Assembly: GCA_036245525.1 (NCBI GenBank)
Contig: BTPG01000002.1
Location: forward strand, 124,418,951 to 124,482,950
Direction of reading: 5' to 3'
Origin: Semisulcospira habei
Lineage: Eukaryota > Mollusca > Gastropoda > Semisulcospiridae
Length of the DNA: 64,000 nucleotides
The notes beneath the pieces were generated by a model that was not told the origin of the DNA, ran no database searches, and was given only the letters and a program-made list of their open reading frames with translations. Positions 43,932 to 54,257 of the stretch are shown one piece after another. The stretch's first letter is position 1. Each line of letters starts with the position of its first letter. Both the position numbers and the translations under genes were made by a program.

Positions 43932-44215
43932 GGGGGGGGGTTGTTTGCGTGTGTGCGTGCGTAAGTTGTGCGCGTGGTACCAAGGTAGTGTCGTCTCTTC
44001 GTGGATATTAACATTACAGATGGTTGTGATGTTATATACGTGCACATACTCACTGTAATCGGTCGGTGTGATCTAGTTAGTCAAATGTATTTATTTGTTT
44101 TATCAGTGTTCACATTAGTGTTGTTTTTACAACTGTTTTACAACAATTCCGTCCGCTGCAAACAAATTTCCCATCTTGTGACAATAAAGGTATTCATATT
44201 CGTATTCGTTAAATA
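43285..44215 (+). pseudogene. Rex1/CR1-like LINE 3' fragment, copy 1
   Basis: Closely matches 46515-47345: SLKDKTKL-type sequence (ATGAGCCTAAAAGATAAGAC), TGTATGAGAAGCAG, AGAATATGCCTTGTTGCC, then the 3' UTR from CATAGACCTATAGTCATGG to GACAATAAAGGTATTC. It contains a (GT)n expansion at 43887-43928 followed by poly-G, where the other copy has only a short GT run. Several small insertions break the frame. 5' truncated near 43285. Confidence 0.82.
43887..43939. repeat. (GT)n followed by poly-G
   Basis: About 21 GT units and about 11 G inside the LINE 3' UTR. Absent at this length in the sister copy near 47045. Confidence 0.9.
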
Positions 44216-44219
44216 CTGA

Positions 44220-45010
44220 ATTGGAAGGAGCTATTTTGAACAACAAAGACTGAGGATCCGGCTTTGTTCAGTTTCAGTAAAGTAATTTGCCGATTGGGAC
44301 CGTGACACGCTGGGCAAAAGCACCAAACTTTCTGAGAGACTTCGGCGAGTCATTCTGGTCATACCCCAAGCAACCGATCCGCTCCGCCGATTCTAGTGTG
44401 CGCCATGACACCTACAGTCAATTTAGACCTTCTGACGGCGGCTGACGGATGACAGCGTGAAGGAGCCAAAATATCTTGTGCGCCACCACCATCTTATCAG
44501 CTAACGGTTAGTGAGTGCGCCACTGATTTTGAGCCGCGGTTGGCTTCGGGGCCTCAGTTCTAAAGCCACCCAAAAATATCTGAGTTTGAATAAAGAAATT
44601 GGATGAGTTCGTTAGCCAGCTTTGTACCTTTTCAACTTCTAAGTTCAGTAAAAATTATAATTAAAACAGAAAAAAAATTGACTTCTGATGAAACTTGAGT
44701 CAGACAGTGGCGGTGGCGTAAATGAGAAGCCGCAACTCAGTCACCACGCAATACTCTAAATATGACGTAATTCTGTCTCTTGCACGCGCTCTCTGTCTCA
44801 GTCTCACACACACATGCGCGCATCTCCAAGAGGCATAGATCCTCATGCGCCCGGAGGATCTATGCCTCCTGGAAATGGTTTGGAGCGCGCGCGCGCGCGC
44901 GGCACGCGCAAGCACACAGCCTTACACGCACACATACATCGACGCGCTTTCAGAAGAACTGATACAGTGATCACGCATACAGTGATGATACACAGCTTTA
45001 TAAGTCAGGT
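44220..45010. other. No gene; hairpin at 44827-44871
   Basis: The arms CAAGAGGCATAGATCCTC (44827-44844) and GAGGATCTATGCCTCCTGG (44854-44872) pair around a 9-base loop. The arm motif GGCATAGATCCTCATG recurs in the MITE at 54008-54194. A (GC)n run lies at about 44886-44900. No coding feature. Confidence 0.5.
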
Positions 45011-45014
45011 AGTG

Positions 45015-45980
45015 TGAGTCAGGTCAACGAAATCATCCAGAGCGTGTCACTTTGCATTCTTGATGTGAGGCTGTGGATGTCAGAAAACAAGCTCAAACTG
45101 AATGAAGGAAAAACGGAAGCCATGCTCATTGCATCACACAGAATGTCTTCTCTACCGCTTTGCCTCAGCATATCATGACTGAGAACACGACCGTCAGCTT
45201 CTCTCAGTCAGTGAAGAACCTGGGTGTTGCAATTGAGCAGGACTTGTCCATGGATAAACAGGTGATAAACATTTGCAGGGCAGCCTATTTGGAGATGCGT
45301 CGTATTAGCTCTATTAGACAGTTCCTTACCTCAGAGGCTACAAAAACTCTGGTTTGTTCATTTGTTCTGTTTCGCATTGACTATGCCAACTCACTCGTAT
45401 CTGGATGCCCGCAGTATCTATTTGATCGGCTCCAGAGAGTCCAAAATTCAGCCGCACGTCTGGTCATGAAAGCGAAAAGGTCAGACCATGTGTCCCCCAT
45501 CCTGCACGCTCTCCACTGGTTGCCAGTGAAGGAGAGAGTCAAGCACAAAGTCTTGTCCATTTGTCATGTTTCTCTTTCTGGCACTGGACCCACTTATCTC
45601 TCAGAGCTCCTTCACTGTTATATCCCTTCGAGGCAATTGCGCAGTTCGTCTGACAATAATAAATGCTTACAGTAAGGACTAAAGGATTTGGGCAGAGATC
45701 TTTTTCTTACCAGGGTCCATCAGCCTGGAATGATCTTCCTAAATCATTGAGACACAGTGAGTCTAGTGCCAGTTTTAAACACAGTCTTAAAACCCATCTT
45801 TTCCCACTTTGATTATCAGTGTTCATGTATTTAGTCATAATTCTGTTCTTTTGTGTAATTGTACATGTGGCTTTGTCACTTTTTGTGTAATATTTGTATG
45901 TTTTGTTCATATGTACGGCGCCTAGAGCATCTTACCATGTATTGGCGCCTTATAAATCTTCCTTATTATTATTATTATAG
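45015..45980 (+). pseudogene. CR1-like LINE, C-terminal reverse transcriptase and 3' end
   Basis: Begins with MSENKLKLNEGKTEAMLIAS in one frame. From 45160 it reads VSFSQSVKNLGVAIEQDLSM, MRRISSIRQFLTSEATKTLV, FRIDYANSLVSGCPQYLFDR, LQRVQNSAARLVMKAKRSDH and ILHALHWLPVKERVKHKVLS. A stop near 45675 and a shift precede the SAWNDLPKSLRHSE-like tail. The 3' end TTGGCGCCTTATAAATC has a (TTA)n tail at about 45966-45979. 5' truncated after the palm; inactive. Confidence 0.87.
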
Positions 45981-45994
45981 GAACTCTTAGTGTA

Positions 45995-46090
45995 TCATGT
46001 AGCCGCTACTAGAGAAAGTGAACCTGATTATAGCAAGACTGAAATCGTACCGTGAAATTCTAGTTTTTTCACCATTTTCTCAAGTCTTGA
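45995..46090 (-). repeat. Rpt-B fragment, minus strand
   Basis: The minus strand contains TGAGAAAATGGTGAAAAAACT and TACGATTTCAGTCTTGCTAT, the terminal block of Rpt-B (compare 27355-27415). Confidence 0.65.
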
Positions 46091-46139
46091 AGCGCGGAAA
46101 GTGTGTAGACCGCAAAGAGTTCGGGTAAACGGCACATTA

Positions 46140-47345
46140 TCTACTGTTAAACTGATCGGTTTCTACAGGCTCACCGCAAGGCTGTGTGTTTTCACCACTC
46201 TTATTTATATTGTACACATATTACTGTAGGAGTGTACACAGTGACAGGCATTTGATTAAGTTCTCAGACGATTCTGCTCGAGCTGATGAGCCTGCTCTAT
46301 GATGACGGCGAAACCAGTCACGGTCCAGTCGTGCAGGATTTTGTGGACTGGTACCGTGACTTCTTTCCAGTGTACACCAATGCTTCCAAAACAAGAGATA
46401 TATGGAAAAGGAAAAGGAAAAACCATCAAACGCAGTCAGACACTGTCATTTTTTTTTAATGAAATCAGTAGTGGAAAAGGTGACCGAGTACAAATACCTC
46501 GGAACCACCATTGATGACAAAATTAAATGGGACAGTCAAAGTGATGTTTTGCACGAGAAAGGCCAACAGCTTTTGAGGAAGCTGTGCCCAAGTTTAATGT
46601 TGACAACTCTGTTTTAACTCTTTTATCAGTCTTAGTTATTCAAAGTGTACTCACCTTCTCATGTGTCAGTTGGTTTGGGAACATGAGCCTAAAAGATAAG
46701 ACTAAGCTCCTGTGCATTATCAACATCTGTAGCAAAATAACTGGTGTTCAGCAGCCCTGCTTTTCTTCTTTGTATGAGAAGCAGTTGCTTAACAAAGCCT
46801 TCCACATTGTATCTCAGTGATGATACTCATATTTTATCCGAAGAATATGCCTTGTTGCCTTCCTCCAGCATATACGGAACTGTGAAGCGCAAAACAAATC
46901 GCAGACGTCTTTCTTTCGTGCCATCATCTATCCGTCTCCTAAATGATGCCATGGCATAGACCTATAGTCATGGGATCATTTGAAGGACGGTCAAGATGTC
47001 AGCCTCAGGTCTATGCATTTGCAATGTCATGTGATACGCCCCGCAAGTGTGTGTGGGTTGTTTGCGTGTGTGCGTGCGTGTGTGTTGTGCGCGTGTCCGG
47101 TATAAGGCAGTGTCGTCTCAGTTAATTTTTAAGAACGTTTTCTTTCTAGGTGGATATTAATATTACAGATGGTTGTGATGTTATATACGTGCACATACTC
47201 ACTGTAATCGGTCGGTGTGTTTTAGTCAGTCAAATGTATTTATTTGTTTTATGTTCACATTTGTTGTTTCTACAACTGTTTTACAAAAATTCCGCCGCAA
47301 ACAAATTTCCCATCTTGGGACAATAAAGGTATTCGTATGATCGTA
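46140..47345 (+). pseudogene. Rex1/CR1-like LINE fragment, copy 2
   Basis: Starts within the RT palm: GSPQGCVFSPLLFILYT, then LIKFSDDSAR (a catalytic SDD-type box), VVQDFVDWYRDFF, VTEYKYLGTTIDDKIKWD, VLTFSCVSWFGNMSLKDKTK and LLYEKQLLN-type sequence. It ends RRRLSFVPSSIRLLNDAMA. The 3' UTR ends GACAATAAAGGTATTCGTAT. Stops and frameshifts near 46300-46440, 46617 and 46820 show decay. Confidence 0.85.
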
Positions 47346-47349
47346 TGAA

Positions 47350-47582
47350 AGTAAAACGCGTATCACGCTAAATGTAAATGACAAACCAATGACGCGTATA
47401 TACTGCGCCCCTTTTAGAATTCACTGTGGTGCATTGGCAGATCTGCTAGGCTTTTTGAAAAGGACATCATGATTTCAACATCAGAATCAGGTTAAAGACG
47501 AAAGGTAAAGACCCTTGACAGCGAGGGCATCTCGCATATAGAAGGGACTTTGTGGGTTATGGTTCATCCCATCTTGGGTAGT
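47350..47582 (-). repeat. Rpt-B copy, minus strand
   Basis: The minus strand reads ATGAACCATAACCCACAAAG, GTCCCTTCTATATGCGAG, CCTCGCTGTCAAGGGTC and CTGATTCTGATGTTGAAATC. This parallels 27040-27190 and 28995-29110. It abuts the 5' end of the LINE that follows. Confidence 0.7.
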
Positions 47583-47917
47583 AGACACCCTCTCTCTACC
47601 ATAACATTATCAAATGTTCGCTCCTTGCAGAATAAAATGGACGAGTTGACAGCTCTAATGCAGTTTGACGGTGATTTTAGGCGGACTAATTTATTCTGTT
47701 TTACCGAAACATGGCTGGCAGAGGATTCTGGGGAAGTGACATTGCCTGGTTTTACGACTGTACGGGCTGACAGAGACAGATAAAGAAGAACGTGGGGGTG
47801 GTGTGTGTATGATCAGTGAAAAGTGGGCTACACAGATGAATGTCCGTGAACGGGTGTATACATGCAACCTTGAACTGCTAACCGTGTCCCTGCGACCACA
47901 CTACTGGCCACGTGAGT

Positions 47918-48755
47918 GCAAGTGCAAGTGCAACTTTGGAAGGGACAAGGACTTCCAGCTATCGCTGATTTCGTCCTGTGGCTGGTGGTATCGCCGGGGC
48001 CGGGTGGTTGGTGGTGGAGGAGGCGGGTGGTGGGCCGGGGAACCGTTGCTTCATTACCAGGCTGGGAGGTGTTGGTACGCCAACCACTTTAGTAGTTCTT
48101 GAATGAGTGGTGGCGGGGGTGGTGGCGGCCGGAGAAACCGTCGCTGGCTGTGGTATGGCCTGAGGATTTGGGGTGGTGGTGGTGGTGGCCAGTGGAGCCT
48201 GGGCTTGGGGGTCGGGCGCTGGAATGGGCGTAGTGGATGGCGGTGTTGAGGTGGCAGGCGAAGGTGGGGTCATGGCGGCGTGGGGAGTAGTGGCGGGCGC
48301 TTCATGTATCGGAACCGCTTGGGTGGTCTGTTGCGTCTCCGGGGGCCGGTGGTCGGCTTGTTGTCTGGGTGGGCGTGGAGTGGTGGCCTCTTGCTGTGTC
48401 TTGTCTGTCGCCGGAATTTTGGTTGGGGCTGGTTTGTCGACTGGCGGTGGTAGAGGCTGTTGTGGTGCCGGGTCTGTGCCAGCGTCCTTTGTTTCAGTGA
48501 TTCTGCTGGGTGGGGCTTCTGTCACCGTTCCGGCCTCCTGCGTAGGGGGCGGGGAGTTCCCGCACCCTTGGTGCTTGGTGGTGGTGGGCGTGGTGCCGGT
48601 TTTCTTGTGCGCTGTCTTGGGGGTGTCGGCTGTGGCCTGGCTGGCTGTGTTCTTTACTTGGGGCGGCTGGAGGTCCTTTATCGCTCCGGTGTGCACTAGC
48701 CACCGGGAGGTGACCAGTGCACGGTGGTACTTGTCTCCTTTGAGCGTTGATAACA
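47918..48755 (-). mobile_element. 838-bp insertion filled by a Pro/Thr/Ala-rich open frame
   Basis: Flanked by direct repeats of ACGTGAGT at 47910-47917 and 48756-48763. Joining across one copy restores the LINE codons for PREFGQLTIITVYV. No terminal inverted repeats are evident. On the minus strand the insert ends in GCACTTGCACTTGC, a short tandem hexamer at its 3' edge, which would suit a 5'-truncated retroelement with a microsatellite tail. GC content and G/T-strand bias differ sharply from the surroundings. Confidence 0.75.
47959..48755 (-). CDS. Pro/Thr/Ala-rich ORF inside the insertion (265 codons, 5' open)
   Basis: The frame is open from the very edge of the insertion, with no ATG at its start (TTG falls on the boundary), so the true N-terminus is probably lost. 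It begins LSTLKGDKYHRALVTSRWLV and is followed by about 230 residues dominated by Pro, Thr, Ala and Gln (for example TTPRPPRQQADHRPPETQQT). It ends RNQR and a stop at 47959-47961, about 40 bp before the insertion edge. No catalytic motif or membrane segment. It may be the C-terminal part of a retroelement ORF1/gag-like or other low-complexity protein. The opposite strand is also open for 200 codons as a Gly/Val-rich shadow. I do not recognise the protein. Confidence 0.4.
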
Positions 48756-49138
48756 ACGTGAGTTCGGCCAGCTGACTATTATTACTGTTTATGTTCCGGG
48801 TCCCGACTTCATGAGCTGCAGCTGAGACGATCGCTGACTGTTATTCCATAGTGGTGTCACGCTATCCTGACCAGCCAGTATTTATTCTTGGCGACTTTAA
48901 TCATTTCGTTTTGACACCACACCTACAACATGCTCTACAAGACTTAATCGCACTATTGATATCTCAGTGATTGACGATGCGTTCAAGCCGTTGTGTAGTC
49001 CCCCACTGGCCGGGGCGCTCGGACCACAACGTCATACACTTGATGCCAACGTTTAGACAAAAATAAAGACGTCTAAGCCTGTAAAAAAGCCCACTCAGCT
49101 GTGGACACCAGACAGCACGGAGGAGCTCCAGGGCCGGA

Positions 49139-49766
49139 TCCAGGGGGTGGGGGGTGCTTTGGTACTACAGCACCACCCTCGGCTTGAAAATAAATAAATA
49201 AAAATAAATAAAAATCATTCTCTACACTACCAGGCCACAACATGGTCCGAGAAGGAGGGTGGGGTGGGGTGGTTTAATGTTATTGCAGCACCCCCTCCCC
49301 TCCCCCGCTATTAGGTATCTCCCTCCCCCCCCCCCCCCTGTTCGATTTCTTCGGACCCTGGAAGCACGCGCCTTTTCTCTCTCTACCTCCCCCCCCCCCC
49401 CCGGCCGTCCCCCCCCCCCCCCCCCGTTTTTTCGATTTCTTCGGGCCCTGGAAGCACGCGCCTTTTCTCTCTCTACCCTCCCCCCCCCCCCCGGCCGTCC
49501 CCCTCCCCCCCCCCCCCCGCCCCCGTTTTTCGATTTCTTCGGACCCTGGAAGCACGCGCCTTTTCTCTCTCTACCCCCCCCCCCCCCACCACCACCACCA
49601 CCACCACCTCCCCCCTCCCGCTTTTCGATTTCTTCGGACCCGGCCCTGGAAGCACGCGCCATTCACTCCTGAACAGTATACCGTTTTTATATTGTCGTTC
49701 AGAACCCCCCCCCCACACACACACACACACACACCCACCCCTTAAAAACTGATTGATCCGGCGCTG
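49139..49766. mobile_element. C-rich terminal-inverted-repeat element in the LINE
   Basis: The ends are inverted: CAGGGCCGGATCCAGGGGG on the left and, read backwards from the right, CAGCGCCGGATCAATCAG. It is flanked by AGCTC at 49134-49138 and 49767-49771. Removing the element and one AGCTC restores STEELRVCLEATDWDM of the LINE. The CAGGGNCGGATC type of end is common in hAT-like non-autonomous elements, but the 5-bp duplication is shorter than the usual 8, so the superfamily is provisional. The interior is four units of about 90-99 bp (see next entry). No transposase. Confidence 0.78.
49320..49665. repeat. Four tandem units with CGATTTCTTCGGACCCTGG core and poly-C spacers
   Basis: Cores start at about 49343, 49433, 49531 and 49626. 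Each is followed by AAGCACGCGCCTTTTCTCTC and then a long C run with CCGGCCGTCC. The reading frames on both strands (Pro- or Gly-rich) are composition artefacts. A (CCA)n run precedes the last unit. Confidence 0.88.
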
Positions 49767-51660
49767 AGCTCCGTGTGTGCTTGGAGGCAACAGATTGGGA
49801 TATGTTTACTCATAACTCTGATGATCCTAACGAACTTGTTGAGACGGTCACATCTTATGTAAGATTTTGTGAGGACACTGTAATTAAAACCAAGACAGTG
49901 AAGGTGTTTGCCAACAATGAGCCATCAACAAGGAGCTTAAGGTGTATTTAAAGCAGAAGAAACTTGCTTTATTAAAGGGTAACACTGATGAATTTCGGGA
50001 AAAGGAAAAGGATTTTAGAAGGGCTGCTAGAGCTGCCAGACTGACCTATAAACACAAGATCGAAACGGAATTTACTTCTGGCAACCCTAGAGAGGCCTGG
50101 AATGGTCTGAACTGCATGATGGGTAGGCAGCAGAAGAAACAAGCACGGCTTTGTACTGCGAATCCAGTCGAGATGGCGAATGATCTGAATTGTTTTTAAT
50201 CACGGTCCGATGGCAGGAACCTTAGTCCTAACTGTGATGACTTGTGCCAGTCTATTGTGCCTGAACCTTTGTCAGTTACTGAGGAGGAGGTAGTGAACAT
50301 CTTTTCTAAGCTGAATGCACACAAAGCAGCTGGACCAGATGGGTTAGGAGGAAAAGTATTGAAAACCTGTGCAGGTCAATTGGGAAAGATCTTCACTACT
50401 ATCTTTCAGTTCCTGCTTGATCTTCATACTGTCCCTACTGCTTGGAAATCATCAATCATTGTTCCGATTCCTAAAAATACCTCAATGCTCGTGAATTCAA
50501 CGCCGATTTCCGCACAGTTGCATTGACTTCTATTCTGTCAAAATGTATCGAAAAGGTGGTGCGGAGGCATCTGTTAAATGATGTTGCCGAACTACTGGAT
50601 CCACTCCAATTTGCTTACATTAATCATAGGGGTGTGCAAGATGCGTGCCTTACTCTGTACAATCTTGTTTTTCAACATCTTCAGTGAAAATTCAAAAGCA
50701 CATGTGAGAATTCTTTTTATTGACTTTTCTAATGCTTTTAATACTGTTAAACCACTGATGCGTTTGCAGCGTATGATGGACTTTCATGTGAACACAAGCA
50801 TTTTTCTGCGAGTGCGAGCTTTTTGAGGGACAGGCCGCAACGTGTAAATGTACATGGCAGTCTGTCTGACCAAATAGTGGTGTTAAATTCGGGCTACCCT
50901 CAAGTTTTTGTTTACTCTCCGACATTGTTTTCTATATACACAGACCATATGCGTTGTCATACTGCCACTTCTCGTCTCTTAAAGTTCTCAGACGACATGG
51001 CTCTCGTACGCCTAATCCAAAAAGAAGACAGTCTGGCTGAGTACTTGTGCGGCACAGATAGCAGTATTAGTCTTGGTGCAAAGACAGTTTTCTGGATATG
51101 AATGTACATAAAACCAAGGAGCTCGTCATTGATGACAAGAAAGTTGATTATATTTTTGTACATATCTCAATTAATAATCAACCTGTAGAAGTGTTCACTG
51201 AATTAAATACTTTGGCACAGTTGTTGATAGTAGGGGCTTTTACTGGAAACACCGATCTGATTATGAAAAAAACAAACCAACGTCTGTACCTTCTTAGGAG
51301 ACTGAGAAGTTTTGATGTCAGTTCCAAGGTTTTAGAATCCGTTTATAGAAGCCTGATTGAAAGCATACTGACTTTTAACATCACTGCTTGGTATGGCAAC
51401 CTCAGTATGAACAGGAGCAGACTGTCACGTATCGTCAGAACAGCTGGGAAGATCATTGGCCTAGGCCATTAGATGATCTGTACCATAGGGCTGTCCGAAG
51501 GAAAGCTGCTAGCATTGTCAGTGATCCTCGTCACCCATTATTTGATCAGTTTCAAATGCTACCATCAGGCAGACGTTTCAACATGCCACTTGCCAAAAAG
51601 AATGTTTTTAAGAAGTCTTTTATTCCAACTGCTGTCTCGATTTTGAACTCTTGTTTATAA
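49767..51660 (+). pseudogene. Rex1-like LINE reverse transcriptase (broken)
   Basis: Linker ELKVYLKQKKLALLKGNTDE, then VNIFSKLNAHKAAGPDGLGG (fingers), TAWKSSIIVPIPKN, SILSKCIEKVVRRHLLND and LLDPLQFAYINHRGVQDACL. The first palm motif is RILFIDFSNAFNTVKP. A degraded YPQ..SPTLFSIYTDHMRC block and the catalytic box LLKFSDDMALV follow. The C-terminal segment reads LIMKKTNQRLYLLRRLRSFD, TFNITAWYGNLSMNRSRLSR and PSGRRFNMPLAKKNVFKKSF. At least six stops or frameshifts (near 50200, 50520, 50690, 50826, 51100, 51470). Both palm Asp motifs are visible but the frame is lost. Confidence 0.87.
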
Positions 51661-51892
51661 CGACTTGATGTATAATGTTTAATCTACTTTAACTTACCAT
51701 TACCTCCCATCTTGTGATAGATTGCTTGTGATAGATAGCCTGTGATAGATTGCTGCAATGATAATTTTAATTGAATGTTCTTTTAGTGTTTATTAGCGTC
51801 TTGTTTTGTTGTTTTATGACGAGCCTAAAGGCAAATTTCTGTCGTGCTTTTACTCGAACAGACAATAAAGTTGTGTTGCATTTTATTGTATT

Positions 51893-51895
<3 letters not shown>

Positions 51896-51943
<48 letters not shown>
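51896..51943. repeat. (TTA)n tail of the LINE
   Basis: About 16 TTA/ATT units at the 3' end of the Rex1-like element, the usual kind of tail for CR1-group LINEs. The poly-Tyr run in the overlapping frame is an artefact. Confidence 0.9.
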
Positions 51944-51946
<3 letters not shown>

Positions 51947-52235
51947 TAATAATGTTAATTGATTTTTTAAATTTTGGCACAAGATTTAAATGTTATAAAC
52001 CAAAATCAGAATGATGTACATAATTATAGTTTGTAATAGGCATTTTTTTTTTTCAGTAATTCTGTCGGCTTTTGACACCGGCAGTGAACATCATAATTAA
52101 CTGAAAAAAAATTTTTTTTACCCCCTTGTACTCTTATAATTTCTGTTAAAATGTGCGCAAATCAGCACCCCAAAGGAAGGCAACTGTGACAGTGGTTTGT
52201 ACGTTTCAAATTTACATCTCTAACCGTACTCAGTC

Positions 52236-52413
52236 CTCATTCTGCCCGCGACACGCAACAGAAAGATATTGCTCGACCATGATAGTTTGGCGCCTATATG
52301 CGCTGAGCTATTCTATTATGAACTATCATGGTCGATCTGTCTGCTGAATTGTAATGCAGTCCTCAGAGGATAACTCCAAAAATGTGGGTATTTCGTACCT
52401 CGGGCACAATGAG
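52236..52413. mobile_element. Hairpin MITE, 178 bp
   Basis: Inverted ends: CTCATTCTGCCCGCG (52236-52250) on the left; read backwards, the right end (52399-52413) gives CTCATTGTGCCCGAG. TTAA follows on the right (52414-52417) but is not preserved on the left. The internal stem pairs CGACCATGATAGTT (52274-52287) with AACTATCATGGTCG (52321-52334). The right-arm sequence GAACTATCATGGTCGAT is shared with the hairpins at 39572 and 61504. Confidence 0.7.
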
Positions 52414-52417
52414 TTAA

Positions 52418-53244
52418 GCATAAACGGACGCTTCAAGCAGTTTACTATTATTTTCTGTAAAACTGTCCACTTTCGTTAATAATTGTCTCGAATCACAGAA
52501 GGAGAATTATTGCTATCGGAATATGCAAGTCTGTGATACGTTTTTCACTCTAGTTCCAGCAGTCAGCGGCCCTAGCGGCCTAGGTCGTAAGCAAATGTAA
52601 AAGGAAATCTATCAGTGCACATTTTGTGGGCATAAAACCGGCACGCACACTGGATACCAACCAGCCTATTTTGTGTGTCGGCTTAGATATGTACCGACAG
52701 ATAGTCAGATTCACAATAAGAGGATTTAGTGGATTTCAGAAGTCTCACTTCAGATAGAACTGTCCAGGAACTGTCCACTGTTAAAGCTTTCTGGATGATG
52801 ATGATGATGAAACGTTTTTATTCAGGATAAAAAGTTTTAGGCATAGCAATGCCTATCTTCCAAACTGTCCTGCCAACTGTCCTGATGTGAGAGAAGAGGC
52901 TGTGGACGAACACATCACCGGTCGGTGTCAATCGTCAAAACATGCAAAAAGCATTGGTGATCATGTGTGGAAAATTGAAAAGATTGAAAACAATCCACGG
53001 AACGATGCCCCATATTCTATGACCAGTAAGAGACATGCATTTTCGTGAACTGTTCATTGAGCTGCTATTTTTCGCAAAAAAATCGTGTCGTCACATGCCT
53101 CTTGCAAATGATCAGGCTGGCAGAAGATCAGTGCTGTTCTGTCTAAACCAGAAAGCTAAAATTCATCTTTCTGGTTGTTTGAACTGAAAAGATGAATCAG
53201 TTTCCAGTCTTCTGGAGGTTTGAAAAAGCTGAATGCATTAATCT
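52418..53244. other. No gene recognised
   Basis: AT-rich; a short (GAT)n run at about 52795-52809. No supported coding feature. Confidence 0.35.
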
Positions 53245-53437
53245 TAAACTTATCATCTCTTTGACCATTTAGCAATACACATTCAATATCAATGACTACA
53301 GGCAGCGCAGACAGCAAGGAGAAACAGGAAAATACACGTAAATGGACAAGCCGGTAGACAGAAAGATAAGCCCAAGAAAAAGCCCTAGAAAAAAAAGAAA
53401 ACCTACCCTGTGGGGCCGGCCAGGGTGACCTTGTGGA
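53245..53437 (+). repeat. Rpt-A 3' fragment
   Basis: ACCATTTAGCAATACACATT, GACTACAGGCAGCGCAGACA, AAATGGACAAGCCGGTAGAC and TGTGGGGCCGGCCAGGGTGA match the 3' half of Rpt-A; the 5' half is missing. Upstream TTATCATCTCTTTG indicates that it derives from the long form. Confidence 0.75.
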
Positions 53438-54003
53438 TCTAAAACTGAAGTATTTAATACTGTCAGGATTTGGTACAACTCTTGAAACACTGACAACACA
53501 TAGCACAATAGAGCTTGGCGCCACTCGTTTGCTCGATTATGTCGGGCAAACAGAAAGCACGTGCTATTCTTATTATAGCGCGGCATGCGACTGGCTAAAA
53601 TGCAGGCATGCGACGAGTGTTAATCATTACAGGAAAAACGTCAATTGTGTTCCGCGTCCATGCGTTCATGCGGCCTCGATCCGAGTGTACGGCTACATTA
53701 AGGATAGTTGTAAAGTCGGAAATTATACTTGGAAAATGCCCGTGGCCTCACATACGACAGGCTTTGGGATACAATTCTCATCTTGTTTTGGCTGCTGATA
53801 CCTTCCCATGCGTTATCTCGCGGACAGTCGTCGATGGCGTACAGGGACTACACAACTGTTATCAGTGCAGCTAAGGTTCTGATATCGGTAGTGAAGCGGC
53901 AGTATTTTCCGTCCTGCCAGTGCTCACCTAGCAACCCTATCCTTTACTAATTCCTTGTACTGGTTTCACCCTCCATCACGACCATCACTAGTCAGTTAAA
54001 TAA
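53438..54003. other. No gene recognised
   Basis: Overlapping short plus-strand frames (53433-53950) are not supported by any family motif. Confidence 0.35.
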
Positions 54004-54007
54004 TTAA

Positions 54008-54194
54008 CCCGTTCAGTGCAGTGACGCACAAAAGTTAATTCAGACCAAAAACCCTTTATGTCCCAAGAACTGGATTCAAAGTGGTGGAGGCATGGAGGCA
54101 TAGATCCTCATGAGCCCCCGCTACTGCGGGGGCTCATGAGGATCTATACTTCTTGCGATTGTGTGGTGTTCAGATTGTCTCGGCACTGAACGGG
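54008..54194. mobile_element. Hairpin MITE with perfect 12-bp ends and TTAA duplication, 187 bp
   Basis: TTAA at 54004-54007 and 54195-54198. The inverted ends CCCGTTCAGTGC are perfect over 12 bases. The centre is a strong stem: AGGCATAGATCCTCATGAGC at 54096-54115 plus CCCCCG, facing CGGGGGCTCATGAGGATCTA at 54127-54146. The most intact member of the hairpin group; piggyBac-like by target site. No coding sequence. Confidence 0.82.
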
Positions 54195-54257
54195 TTAACC
54201 CCGAATCAGTACCTCAGTCTGAGGTCCTAAATGAGGCCGTTGATGGCCGACTGACTC

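Larger units (their letters stand above)
47590..49138 (+). pseudogene. LINE endonuclease, split by an insertion
   Basis: Reads ITLSNVRSLQNKMDELTALM, FCFTETWLAEDSGEVTLPGF (catalytic Glu motif), CNLELLTVSLRPHYWPRE, then the 47918-48755 insertion. It resumes FGQLTIITVYVPGPDFMS. After a stop and shifts come YPDQPVFILGDFNHF (GDFN motif) and PLAGRSDHNVIHLMPTFRQK (SDHN motif). It ends WTPDSTEEL before the second insertion. The order of E, GDFN and SDH motifs is that of LINE AP-like endonucleases. Confidence 0.86.
47585..51945 (+). mobile_element. Rex1-like (CR1-group) LINE, near full length, carrying two nested insertions
   Basis: Endonuclease (47590-47917, 48764-49138), insertions at 47918-48755 and 49139-49766, then the reverse transcriptase (49772-51660). 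A 3' UTR with GACAATAAAGTTGTGTTGC and a (TTA)n tail (51896-51943) follows. Removing both insertions and one duplication copy each leaves about 2.9 kb, a plausible length for a Rex1-like element. Stops and frameshifts beyond the insertions show that it is inactive. Confidence 0.87.

Noticed and set aside
48173..48775. 200-codon plus-strand frame rich in Gly/Val/Cys
   Set aside because: It is the shadow of the Pro/Thr/Ala-rich minus-strand frame and crosses the insertion edge.
49222..49790. Overlapping Pro-rich and Gly-rich frames on both strands
   Set aside because: Caused by poly-C tandem repeats inside a TIR element; no conserved protein.
53433..53950. Three overlapping plus-strand frames as a small gene
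   Set aside because: No motif, no splice support, and the first starts inside an Rpt-A fragment.
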